From contig JAAEOI010000043.1 in assembly GCA_024244665.1 (NCBI GenBank), forward strand, positions 1 to 24,614: 24,614 nt of DNA, in the 5' to 3' direction. Both the position numbers and the translations under genes were made by a program. Of this stretch, positions 15,661 through 23,426 are shown piece by piece (the stretch's first letter is position 1; each line of letters opens with the position of its first letter). The stretch is from Bacteroidota bacterium. GTDB taxonomy: Bacteria; Bacteroidota; Bacteroidia; Bacteroidales; GCA-2748055. The notes under the pieces are model-generated. The model made no database searches and was not told the origin of the DNA. It was given only the letters and a program-made list of their open reading frames with translations.

Positions 15661-16989
15661 ATGAAAATTACGGTTGTTGGAACAGGATACGTAGGACTGG
15701 TGTCCGGAACATGTTTTGCAGAATCAGGGATTACGGTTATCTGTGTGGATATTGACAAAGATAAAATTGAGAAGCTCAACAACGGGCATATCCCTATATA
15801 TGAACCCGGCCTTGAGGATATGGTGAAAACTAATGTCGAGAAGAGCCGCCTGTTTTTCAGCACCAGCCTGGAAGAGAGTATCGTGGATTGTGACGCGGTC
15901 CTGATTGCAGTGGGTACCCCCCCCGATGAAGATGGTTCAGCCGATCTTAAATATGTCCTAGGGGTAGCCGATGAGATCGGCACCTACATGCAGGACTATG
16001 TGGTTGTGGTTACCAAAAGTACTGTTCCTATCAAAACAGCTGAAAAGGTGAGGGTCCAGGTATCCAATGCTCTGAAAAGAAGAGGTTCGGACCTTGAATT
16101 TGATGTAGCTTCCAATCCTGAATTCCTGAAGGAGGGAGCAGCCATAAATGATTTTCTGAAACCGGACCGAATTGTAATCGGGACCGACTCAGAGCGGGCA
16201 GCTAAGATCATGGGACGCCTCTACAAACCCTTCCTGCTCAACGGCCATCCCATTGTCTCCATGGATATCACCTCGGCGGAGATGACCAAATACGCTGCCA
16301 ACTCCATGTTGGCCACTAAAATCAGTTTCATGAACGACATCGCCAACCTGTGCGAGATTGTGGGAGCCGATGTGAACATGGTCCGCAAGGGAATCGGGAG
16401 TGATACCCGCATCGGGAACAAATTTATCTACCCAGGGGCAGGATACGGGGGCAGCTGTTTCCCCAAGGATGTCAAGGCTTTGATCAAAACAGGAGATGAG
16501 TATGGAAGATCCCTGGAGATACTTAAAGCTGTTGAGTTTGTAAATGACAAGCAGAAGTCTGTGATCCCGGCAAAGATCAAATCCCATTTCGGGGATGGCC
16601 TGAAGGGAAAGAAATTTGGATTATGGGGGCTCTCTTTCAAACCGCATACAGACGATATGAGGGAAGCACCATCATTGAAGATCATTAAAGATCTGCTCAA
16701 AGAGGGAGTGAAGATCAGGGTATATGATCCTGTAGCCATGGAGGAGGCAAAGCGAACGCTGGGAGATACTGTAGAATTTTGTGATGATAAGTATGAGGCA
16801 CTCATCGATACCGACGGGTTAATCGTGGTTACAGAATGGCCCGAGTTCAGGGTTCTGAATTATAAGGTTATTGAGAAGCTGATGCTGGAGAAAGTTATTT
16901 TTGACGGCAGGAATATCTATGATCCGGAAGAACTGGTGGAGTATGGGTTCACCTACTACAGTATCGGGAGGCAACCGATTAAGCCCTGA
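15661..16989 (+). CDS. ugd: UDP-glucose 6-dehydrogenase
   Basis: A 442-residue cytoplasmic NAD-dependent enzyme that oxidises UDP-glucose twice to UDP-glucuronate. The N-terminal Rossmann motif is GTGYVG at 7-12, and the catalytic cysteine is Cys266 in GAGYGGSCFPKD. The C-terminal UDP-binding part reads WGLSFKPHTDDMREAPS. The length is normal for the bacterial Ugd/TuaD group. It opens a plus-strand run of seven closely spaced genes and passes its product to the next enzyme, a UDP-glucuronate decarboxylase, whose gene starts 33 bases later. Confidence 0.96.
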   Translation: MKITVVGTGYVGLVSGTCFAESGITVICVDIDKDKIEKLNNGHIPIYEPGLEDMVKTNVEKSRLFFSTSLEESIVDCDAVLIAVGTPPDEDGSADLKYVLGVADEIGTYMQDYVVVVTKSTVPIKTAEKVRVQVSNALKRRGSDLEFDVASNPEFLKEGAAINDFLKPDRIVIGTDSERAAKIMGRLYKPFLLNGHPIVSMDITSAEMTKYAANSMLATKISFMNDIANLCEIVGADVNMVRKGIGSDTRIGNKFIYPGAGYGGSCFPKDVKALIKTGDEYGRSLEILKAVEFVNDKQKSVIPAKIKSHFGDGLKGKKFGLWGLSFKPHTDDMREAPSLKIIKDLLKEGVKIRVYDPVAMEEAKRTLGDTVEFCDDKYEALIDTDGLIVVTEWPEFRVLNYKVIEKLMLEKVIFDGRNIYDPEELVEYGFTYYSIGRQPIKP

Positions 16990-17022
16990 CAAACAAGTTT
17001 AATCCTGATAAACAAGCTTAAA

Positions 17023-17970
17023 ATGAAGCGCATACTGATTACTGGGGGAGCGGGTTTCATAGGATCACACCTGTGTGAAAGGCTCCTGAATGAGGGAAAT
17101 GAGGTGCTCTGCCTGGATAATTATTTTACAGGCAGCAAGAGAAATATCAAGCATCTCCTGGGCAACCCCTACTTTGAGTTAATCAGGCACGATGTAACAG
17201 CACCCTATTTTGTGGAGGTTGATGAGATTTATAACCTGGCCTGTCCTGCCTCACCCATACATTACCAGTACAATCCCATCAAAACGGTAAAAACCTCTGT
17301 GATGGGTGCCATCAATATGCTTGGACTGGCCAAAAGGATAAAGGCAAAAATTCTCCAGGCTTCCACAAGTGAGGTATATGGAGACCCAAGCATTCACCCC
17401 CAGCCCGAATCATACTGGGGGAATGTGAACCCTGTTGGAATCCGCTCCTGCTATGACGAGGGGAAAAGGTGTGCCGAAACGCTTTTCACCGACTACCACC
17501 ATCAGAACAGGGTCCGGATCAAAATCATCAGGATCTTCAACACATACGGTCCCCAGATGCATCCAAATGACGGAAGGGTGGTCTCCAACTTCATCGTACA
17601 GGCACTCAGGAATGAGGAGATCACCATTTATGGCGATGGGGCCCAGACAAGGAGTTTCCAGTATGTGGACGACCTCCTGGAAGGGATGATTCGCATGATG
17701 CAAACCGGGGATGAGATCACCGGACCGGTGAACCTGGGTAATCCGGTGGAATTCTCCATCCGAGAGCTGGCAGAGAAAATCATAGAAATGACCGGGTCCC
17801 GGTCAAAGGTCACCTTTCTCCCCCTTCCCCAGGATGATCCCATCCAACGAAAACCGGATATTACGCTGGCAGGAGAAATTCTGGGGGGATGGAAACCTCT
17901 GGTGGAACTTGAAACGGGCCTTGAGCATACCATTGCATATTTTGACAAGCTATTAAAAAAGGAGATTTAG
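17023..17970 (+). CDS. uxs: UDP-glucuronate decarboxylase (UDP-xylose synthase)
   Basis: A 315-residue extended short-chain dehydrogenase/reductase that converts UDP-glucuronate to UDP-xylose using bound NAD. The nucleotide-binding motif GGAGFIG is at 8-14. The active site shows T115-S116-E117 and the Y144-x3-K148 pair. UXS-type signatures include [21 protein letters not shown] and [20 protein letters not shown]. It follows ugd, so the pair forms a clear UDP-xylose branch. It is not the dTDP-glucose 4,6-dehydratase RfbB, which has an Asp-Glu pair where TSE stands here and is usually longer. The rfbA gene begins 5 bases after the stop. Confidence 0.93.
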   Translation: MKRILITGGAGFIGSHLCERLLNEGNEVLCLDNYFTGSKRNIKHLLGNPYFELIRHDVTAPYFVEVDEIYNLACPASPIHYQYNPIKTVKTSVMGAINMLGLAKRIKAKILQASTSEVYGDPSIHPQPESYWGNVNPVGIRSCYDEGKRCAETLFTDYHHQNRVRIKIIRIFNTYGPQMHPNDGRVVSNFIVQALRNEEITIYGDGAQTRSFQYVDDLLEGMIRMMQTGDEITGPVNLGNPVEFSIRELAEKIIEMTGSRSKVTFLPLPQDDPIQRKPDITLAGEILGGWKPLVELETGLEHTIAYFDKLLKKEI

Positions 17971-17975
17971 TAAGC

Positions 17976-18863
17976 ATGAAAGGAATTATTCTTGCCGGAG
18001 GATCCGGAACCAGGTTGTACCCTATTACACGGTCAATCTCGAAACAGATTATCCCCGTATATGACAAACCGATGATCTATTATCCGCTCTCGGTGCTGAT
18101 GCTTGCCGGGATCAGGGAGATACTGATTATCTCAACACCGGAGGACCTGCACCTCTACGAAACTCTGCTGGAAGACGGATCACAACTTGGTTTATCCCTC
18201 TCCTACGCCATTCAGCCTTCACCCGACGGTCTTGCCCAGGCATTCCTGATCGGCGAGGAGTTTATTGACGGGGATCCGGTTTCACTGATCCTCGGAGATA
18301 ATATTTTTTACGGACATGGATTGGGGAAGACCCTTCATTATGCTGCAGCCCTGAAGGAAGGAGCCGAGGTTTTTGGCTATTTCGTCAACGATCCTGAGAG
18401 GTATGGCGTGGTGGAGTTCAACAGCTCCGGGAAAGTCATCAGCATTGAGGAAAAACCTGAGAAACCCAGGTCAAAATATGCTGTTACCGGTCTTTACTTT
18501 TATGACAGCACAGTCGTAACAAAAGCCAAATCGCTGAAGCCTTCCCGGCGAGGAGAGCTGGAAATTACCGACCTGAACAGACTCTATCTCGAAGAGGAGA
18601 AACTGAAGGTCCAGATCATGGGACGTGGAATGGCCTGGCTTGATACAGGAACCCATGAGAGCCTGCTGCAGGCTTCCAACTACATTCACACCATTGAACA
18701 AAGACAGGGATTGAAGATCTCATGTATTGAAGAGATTGCTTTTAAGATGGGATTTATTGACAGGTCCCAGCTGCTGGTACAGGCTGAGAAACTGAAAAAA
18801 AGCTCATATGGAGAATACCTGTTTCAAATAGCAGATGAAACAGTTTTTGATTTCAACAGTTAG
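17976..18863 (+). CDS. rfbA: Glucose-1-phosphate thymidylyltransferase
   Basis: A 295-residue nucleotidyltransferase that makes dTDP-glucose from dTTP and glucose-1-phosphate, the first step of the dTDP-L-rhamnose pathway. The N-terminal signature [16 protein letters not shown] is complete, and the family stretches [27 protein letters not shown] and [14 protein letters not shown] are present. The length is usual for RfbA/RmlA. It sits 5 bases after uxs and 6 bases before rfbC, so it is firmly within the operon. The enzyme is commonly feedback-inhibited by dTDP-rhamnose; nothing in the sequence argues against that here. Confidence 0.97.
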   Translation: MKGIILAGGSGTRLYPITRSISKQIIPVYDKPMIYYPLSVLMLAGIREILIISTPEDLHLYETLLEDGSQLGLSLSYAIQPSPDGLAQAFLIGEEFIDGDPVSLILGDNIFYGHGLGKTLHYAAALKEGAEVFGYFVNDPERYGVVEFNSSGKVISIEEKPEKPRSKYAVTGLYFYDSTVVTKAKSLKPSRRGELEITDLNRLYLEEEKLKVQIMGRGMAWLDTGTHESLLQASNYIHTIEQRQGLKISCIEEIAFKMGFIDRSQLLVQAEKLKKSSYGEYLFQIADETVFDFNS

Positions 18864-18869
18864 AGATAT

Positions 18870-19406
18870 ATGAGGATACGGGAAACAGGAATTGAGGGCC
18901 TCACAATAATCGAACCGAAAGTATTCAGGGATCAACGCGGATATTTCCTGGAAAGCTACCCCCAGGCAAAACTGGAAGCGCTTGGGATCGACCACAAATT
19001 TATCCAGGACAACCAGTCTCGTTCAGTGATGGGAGTGATCAGGGGCCTGCATTTTCAACAGGAACCCAATGCCCAGACCAAACTTGTCAGGGTTACAGAA
19101 GGGGTGATCTACGATGTAGCGGTTGATCTCCGTGAAGGATCCTTAACCTATGGAGAGTGGTACGGACTGGAACTCAGTATCGAAAATCACCTTCAGCTTT
19201 TGGTTCCAAAGGGATTTGCACATGGATTCTCAGTGCTCTCCCCACATGCAACCATCTTATATAAATGTGATGCCGTTTACCACCCTGAATCTGAATCCGG
19301 CATCCGTTTTGATGATCCGGAATTACATATCGACTGGAAGGTAAGCCAGTCATCAGCGATTATTTCCGAAAAGGACAGGGTCTTACCCTATTTAAAAGAG
19401 ATGTAA
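18870..19406 (+). CDS. rfbC: dTDP-4-dehydrorhamnose 3,5-epimerase
   Basis: A 178-residue cupin-fold epimerase, third enzyme of the dTDP-rhamnose pathway. The catalytic histidine is His61 in GVIRGLHFQ and the substrate-binding lysine is Lys71, in the same spacing as His63/Lys73 of Salmonella RmlC. The VYDVAVDLR-like stretch (here IYDVAVDLREGS) and LVPKGFAHGFSVLS are family hallmarks. It lies 6 bases after rfbA and 10 before rfbD. Confidence 0.96.
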   Translation: MRIRETGIEGLTIIEPKVFRDQRGYFLESYPQAKLEALGIDHKFIQDNQSRSVMGVIRGLHFQQEPNAQTKLVRVTEGVIYDVAVDLREGSLTYGEWYGLELSIENHLQLLVPKGFAHGFSVLSPHATILYKCDAVYHPESESGIRFDDPELHIDWKVSQSSAIISEKDRVLPYLKEM

Positions 19407-19416
19407 ACATCGAACC

Positions 19417-20283
19417 ATGAGTCATGTACTTGTAACCGGCGCCAAGGGTCAGCTGGGCCGTGAAATCAAAAAATTACGGAACCGCTACAGCCAGATCTAT
19501 TCCTTCACCGATGTGGAAGAACTGGACCTCACCGATGCCCTGTCGATTGAGAGCTATCTGGCAGCCCATCAAGCAGATTATATCATCAATTGTGCCGCCT
19601 ATACAGACGTGGACGGGGCCGAATCGGACCCAGAAGGTGCCATGCAGCTAAACCGGGATATCATTAAAAACCTGGTATCTGCTCTTGAAAAATGCCCGGA
19701 AACCAGGATCATCCAGCTTTCCACGGATTATATCTTTCCGGGCAATCTTCTTCGGCCCCTGAAAGAAGATGATTCACCGGATCCCCTCAGCACATACGGC
19801 ATCACCAAGCTTGAAGGAGAAAAAATACTGGAGGATCATCCCAGGGCACTTATCATTCGCACCTCATGGCTTTACAGTGTATTTGGACGGAATTTTGTCA
19901 AAAGCATGATCAACCGCATGGATCAAAAGCAGGATCTAAGGGTGGTATATGACCAGGTGGGAACTCCCACCTATGCAGAGGACCTTGCAAATGCAATTAT
20001 GCAGATTATTTCGGATGTTGAATCGGGTAAAAAAACATTCATCCCGGGAATATTCAACTATTCCAATGAGGGGGTCTGCAGCTGGTATGACCTGGCCATT
20101 GAGGTATGCCGACTGATATCGTGCCGTGGCAGTGTCCAGCCGGTTGAAACCTCAGAATATCCCCTTCCGGCCAAACGACCGCCCTATTCCGTTCTGAATA
20201 AATCAAAAATCAGGGAGGTTTATGGAGTGGAGGTACCATACTGGCGCGAGAGCCTGGAGAGGTGCATTAAAGATTTATTATAA
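19417..20283 (+). CDS. rfbD: dTDP-4-dehydrorhamnose reductase
   Basis: A 288-residue short-chain dehydrogenase/reductase that performs the final step to dTDP-L-rhamnose. The nucleotide-binding loop is VTGAKGQLGREI at 6-17, the catalytic pair is Y127-x3-K131 (STYGITKLEGE), and the family stretches STDYIFPG and RTSWLYSVFGRNF are visible. The gene follows rfbC by 10 bases and is 27 bases before the phosphomutase gene. The missing rfbB step must be encoded elsewhere. Confidence 0.96.
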   Translation: MSHVLVTGAKGQLGREIKKLRNRYSQIYSFTDVEELDLTDALSIESYLAAHQADYIINCAAYTDVDGAESDPEGAMQLNRDIIKNLVSALEKCPETRIIQLSTDYIFPGNLLRPLKEDDSPDPLSTYGITKLEGEKILEDHPRALIIRTSWLYSVFGRNFVKSMINRMDQKQDLRVVYDQVGTPTYAEDLANAIMQIISDVESGKKTFIPGIFNYSNEGVCSWYDLAIEVCRLISCRGSVQPVETSEYPLPAKRPPYSVLNKSKIREVYGVEVPYWRESLERCIKDLL

Positions 20284-20310
20284 ACGTCGAATAGAAAAAT
20301 TCATCAGGCA

Positions 20311-22059
20311 ATGAGTAATAATGAGGATATACTGAAGCAGGTCAGGGAGAGAGCACAGCTTTGGCTGGACAGCCCCATTGATGAGGAGTCCAGAAAGGCC
20401 ATTGTGAATATGATGAATGAAAATGAAACTGAGCTGATAGAAAGCTTTTACAGGGACCTGGAATTCGGGACCGGCGGGCTCAGGGGGATCATGGGCGTGG
20501 GAACCAACCGGATGAACATCTATACGGTTGGAATGGCCACACAGGGCCTGTGCAACTACCTGCTTGAACAGTTCAGCGACCGTGAGGGGATCGGTGTGGC
20601 AATTGCCTACGACTGCCGGAATAACAGTCCCCGGTTTGCCGAGATCACAGCACAGATATGCATTGCCAACGGCATCAGGGCATACATGTTCGACAGCCTG
20701 CGTCCCACACCGGAACTCAGTTTTGCCATCAGGCAGCTGGGTTGTCAGAGTGGGGTGGTGCTTACCGCCTCGCACAATCCGAAAGAGTACAATGGATACA
20801 AGGTATACTGGGAAGACGGAGGACAGATCATAAATCCCCATGATGTGAACATCATCTCTGAGGTTCAGAAGATCAAGTCGATCGGGGAGGTTAAATTTGA
20901 CGGAGATAAAGATCAGATCATTCCTCTTGGAGAGGAGATGGATGCCCTCTACATTGACGAGGTGCTTAAACAATCCATTAATCCCGAGCTTATTGCGGCC
21001 CACCCGGGTATTAAAATAGTCTACACCCCCATCCATGGAACAGGAGTGGAAATGGTCCCCCGGGCACTGAAGAAGCTGGGATTCACAAATATCTACAATG
21101 TTCCCGAACAGGATGTGGTGGACGGCAATTTCCCCACGGTGGTATCACCCAATCCTGAGGAGTCTGCCGCACTGGATATGGCCCTGAAAAGAGCCGACGA
21201 AGTGGGAGCTGATATGGTCATGGCCAGTGACCCTGACGCAGACCGTGTGGGAATCGCCATCCGGGACAATTCCGGGAAACTTATGCTGGTAAATGGTAAC
21301 CAGACCGCATCCCTCCTCTCCTACTACCTGCTGTCGCAGTGGTCCGAAAGGGGTAAGCTCACAGGCAAGGAGTACATTGTTAAAACAGTGGTCACTACAG
21401 AATTGATTGCCGACATGGCCAGGCACTACAAGGTCCCTTACTGGGATGTCCTTACCGGTTTCAAATTCATTGCAGATGTCATCCGGAGGAATGAAAACTC
21501 GATGACCTTTATAGGAGGCGGAGAGGAGAGTTACGGCTTCATGATCGGAGATTTTGTCAGGGATAAGGATGCAGTAGCCAGCTGCTCCATACTGGCTGAA
21601 ATGGCAGCCTGGGCAAAAAGCAGGGGTATGAGCATGTTTGATATCATCCTGGAGATGTACCAGAAGTTCTCATTCTACCAGGAATCACTGATCAATGTGT
21701 TCAGAAAAGGTAAATCAGGGGCCGAAGAGATTCAGCAGATGATGTCCGGCTTCAGGCAGAATCCTCCTGACAGCATTGTCGGGTCGAGGGTTGTGACCAT
21801 CAGGGACTTCCTTGAACAGGCAAGCCTTGATGTGCTGTCCGGAAAGAAAACACCCATGGAGAACCCCAAATCAAACGTGCTCCAGTTCCTCCTGGAGGAT
21901 GGCAGCAAAGTATCAGTCAGACCATCCGGAACCGAACCAAAGATCAAGTTCTATTTCAGTGTCTTCGACAAACTGGAAAAGAGAGAAGATTATGAGCTTG
22001 TTAAAGGCAGGTTAGAAGAGAAGATCCAGTCAATCAAAGAAGAGATGAAACTTATTTAA
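20311..22059 (+). CDS. Phosphohexomutase (PgcA-like phosphoglucomutase)
   Basis: A 582-residue enzyme of the alpha-D-phosphohexomutase superfamily. The phosphoserine is Ser154 in [14 protein letters not shown], the magnesium loop is DPDADR at about 307-312, the sugar-binding loop is GEESYGF from 404, and the phosphate-binding C-terminal loop reads [12 protein letters not shown]. Length and motifs fit the PgcA group that interconverts glucose-6-phosphate and glucose-1-phosphate; phosphomannomutase activity cannot be excluded. In this operon it would supply glucose-1-phosphate to RfbA and, through a UDP-glucose pyrophosphorylase encoded elsewhere, to Ugd. It sits 10 bases before the yjbQ-like gene. 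Confidence 0.93.
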   Translation: MSNNEDILKQVRERAQLWLDSPIDEESRKAIVNMMNENETELIESFYRDLEFGTGGLRGIMGVGTNRMNIYTVGMATQGLCNYLLEQFSDREGIGVAIAYDCRNNSPRFAEITAQICIANGIRAYMFDSLRPTPELSFAIRQLGCQSGVVLTASHNPKEYNGYKVYWEDGGQIINPHDVNIISEVQKIKSIGEVKFDGDKDQIIPLGEEMDALYIDEVLKQSINPELIAAHPGIKIVYTPIHGTGVEMVPRALKKLGFTNIYNVPEQDVVDGNFPTVVSPNPEESAALDMALKRADEVGADMVMASDPDADRVGIAIRDNSGKLMLVNGNQTASLLSYYLLSQWSERGKLTGKEYIVKTVVTTELIADMARHYKVPYWDVLTGFKFIADVIRRNENSMTFIGGGEESYGFMIGDFVRDKDAVASCSILAEMAAWAKSRGMSMFDIILEMYQKFSFYQESLINVFRKGKSGAEEIQQMMSGFRQNPPDSIVGSRVVTIRDFLEQASLDVLSGKKTPMENPKSNVLQFLLEDGSKVSVRPSGTEPKIKFYFSVFDKLEKREDYELVKGRLEEKIQSIKEEMKLI

Positions 22060-22069
22060 ACCCGGTATT

Positions 22070-22486
22070 ATGAAATCATACAGAAAAGAACTCTGGTTCG
22101 ACATCACCCGGAGAAGAGAGCTGATCAACATCACCCCCGAAGTCCAGGTATGTCTGCGTGAAAGCGGCATCCAGGAAGGCTTGATCCTGGTAAACGCCAT
22201 GCACATCTCAGCCTCCGTATTCATCAATGATGATGAATCGGGCCTCCACCACGACTTCGAAGTGTGGTTGGAGAAGCTAGCCCCCGAGAAACCCCACAGC
22301 CAGTATCAGCACAACGGCTTTGAAGATAACGCAGATGCCCACCTCAAACGCACCATCATGGGACGTGAGGTGGTGGTGGCCGTCACCAAGGGCCAGATGG
22401 ACTTCGGCCCCTGGGAACAGATCTTCTATGGCGAGTTTGACGGCAAGCGCCGCAAGCGGGTGCTGGTGAAGATTATCGGGGAGTAA
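22070..22486 (+). CDS. YjbQ/UPF0047-family protein (secondary thiamine-phosphate synthase-like)
   Basis: A 138-residue single-domain protein of the YjbQ family, for which weak thiamine-phosphate synthase activity has been reported but whose main role is unsettled. Family marks seen are [15 protein letters not shown] near residue 42, the segment [17 protein letters not shown] and the C-terminal [19 protein letters not shown]. It closes the sugar operon, 10 bases after the phosphomutase, although no sugar role is known. A hairpin follows the stop codon, and a broken copy of its 3' half lies 332 bases downstream. Confidence 0.9.
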   Translation: MKSYRKELWFDITRRRELINITPEVQVCLRESGIQEGLILVNAMHISASVFINDDESGLHHDFEVWLEKLAPEKPHSQYQHNGFEDNADAHLKRTIMGREVVVAVTKGQMDFGPWEQIFYGEFDGKRRKRVLVKIIGE

Positions 22487-22489
22487 AAA

Positions 22490-22511
22490 TCCCCCGGGAT
22501 TAATCGGGGGA
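22490..22511 (-). terminator. Hairpin after yjbQ; terminator on the minus strand
   Basis: TCCCCCG (22490-22496) and CGGGGGA (22505-22511) form a perfect 7-bp stem. On the minus strand it is followed by TTTTTA, so it would stop transcription coming from the RRM gene. On the plus strand, where it lies 3 bases after the yjbQ stop, no T-run follows, so termination of the sugar operon here may need help. Confidence 0.5.
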
Positions 22512-22607
22512 CCTATTGCATGATCTGATAAGAGATTACTTTCCTAATCCATTTGAGCAGCTACAGCAAGTTGTAACAACTCCCTGTAATTTGTTGACAA
22601 TGAATCA

Positions 22608-22818
22608 GGAGTGCAAAACGATAGTGCAGATAACATAGAGACCCACCTGAGTCCCGGGGAGGGATCAATAAAGCTACACGTCCCATTATGGCACGTGAGG
22701 AGGTGGTGCTGTTACACAGGAAGGAAAGATGGACTTTGGCCCCTGGGAACAGATCTTCTACGGGGAGTTTGACGGCAATCGCCGCAAACGGGTACTCGTG
22801 ACGATAATCGGGGAGCAG
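22608..22818 (+). pseudogene. Degraded partial duplicate of the yjbQ-family gene
   Basis: Bases 22729-22815 match 22397-22483 of the intact gene at 78 of 87 positions; seven of the nine changes are synonymous. The match continues more weakly upstream to about 22608 (GATAACA..., then GCACGTGAGG...), with an extra stretch near 22650-22670. A net shift of two bases between 22700 and 22729 breaks the frame, and the stop codon has become CAG. No 5' half is present. This is a tandem-duplication remnant and should not make protein. Confidence 0.8.
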
Positions 22819-22846
22819 AATCCCCAATTATCATCTGGTAAAAATT

Positions 22847-23101
22847 CTAGTAATTGGTCTTCCTTGGCTTAGCCTCATTGACCACAATTTCCCGGCTTTC
22901 CATAGAAGTACCATTAAGGCCGGAAATAGCTTTGTTGGCCTCTTCATCATTTTCCATGGTGATAAAACCAAAACCTTTGCTCCTGCCGCTGTACTTGTCT
23001 GTAATAACGTTTGCTTCACCTACTGTACCATATTCCGAAAACAATTTCTCCAGGTCACTTTCATTTACCTTGTAATCAAGGTTTCCAACATAAATATTCA
23101 T
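22847..23101 (-). CDS. Small RNA-binding protein with one RRM domain
   Basis: An 84-residue protein that is essentially one RNA-recognition motif. RNP2 is IYVGNL at 3-8 and RNP1 is KGFGFITM at 42-49, with aromatic residues at Y4, F44 and F46 in the RNA-stacking positions. Such short RRM proteins are widespread in Bacteroidota and cyanobacteria and may act as RNA chaperones or post-transcriptional regulators. The gene stands alone on the minus strand between two gene remnants. A weak TACCTTTA promoter element lies at 23125-23132. Confidence 0.93.
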   Translation of the reverse strand: MNIYVGNLDYKVNESDLEKLFSEYGTVGEANVITDKYSGRSKGFGFITMENDEEANKAISGLNGTSMESREIVVNEAKPRKTNY

Positions 23102-23124
23102 TGTTCTAATAATTTAATGAGGTA

Positions 23125-23132
23125 TAAAGGTA
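23125..23132 (-). promoter_or_regulatory. Weak candidate promoter element for the RRM gene
   Basis: On the minus strand this reads TACCTTTA, one base off TAnnTTTG, about 24 bases before the start codon. No matching -33 TTTG is seen, so confidence is low. Confidence 0.28.
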
Positions 23133-23174
23133 GTCCAATATTTTACATACGTCCCTACCTGTGGCTATTTACTA

Positions 23175-23362
23175 AGTGATTCAGACATCCGGTGGGCCGA
23201 TTATGTGTTGATAAGCGGCTTAACAGTGAAGACAGGAATTTTCACAAAAGCGGTGGTGATAACACCAATTACTCCATGAATTTCATCCCCGGGATGAATA
23301 AAGAGATCCTGATGAAGGGATATCAATCCATCCTGACCAATATCGGCATATTATACAGGTGA
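23175..23362 (+). pseudogene. Remnant of a B12-binding radical SAM (DUF4070-type) gene
   Basis: Two overlapping plus-strand frames look like separate pieces of one family. The first, from 23175, reads SDSDIRWADYVLISGL, like the B12-binding domain stretch in which a DED/L-WADxVxIS pattern is usual. The second, 23216-23362, reads RLNSEDRNF, then NTNYSMNFIPGMNKEILMKG and YQSILTNI, like the C-terminal part after the radical SAM barrel. The catalytic CxxxCxxC core is missing, and the fragments are in different frames, so a large internal deletion joined the two ends. The resemblance is from memory of the family pattern, not from an alignment. Confidence 0.5.
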
Positions 23363-23426
23363 AGGATATACAACCGGAGACTTGTTTTCTGGAGACTTTT
23401 TACAAGGCTGAAAATGCCAGGCTTTC

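Noticed and set aside
17023..17970. Identity as rfbB (dTDP-glucose 4,6-dehydratase), expected beside rfbA
   Set aside because: The active-site triad is T-S-E rather than T-D-E, the length is 315, and the sequence stretches match UDP-glucuronate decarboxylase; it also follows ugd directly.
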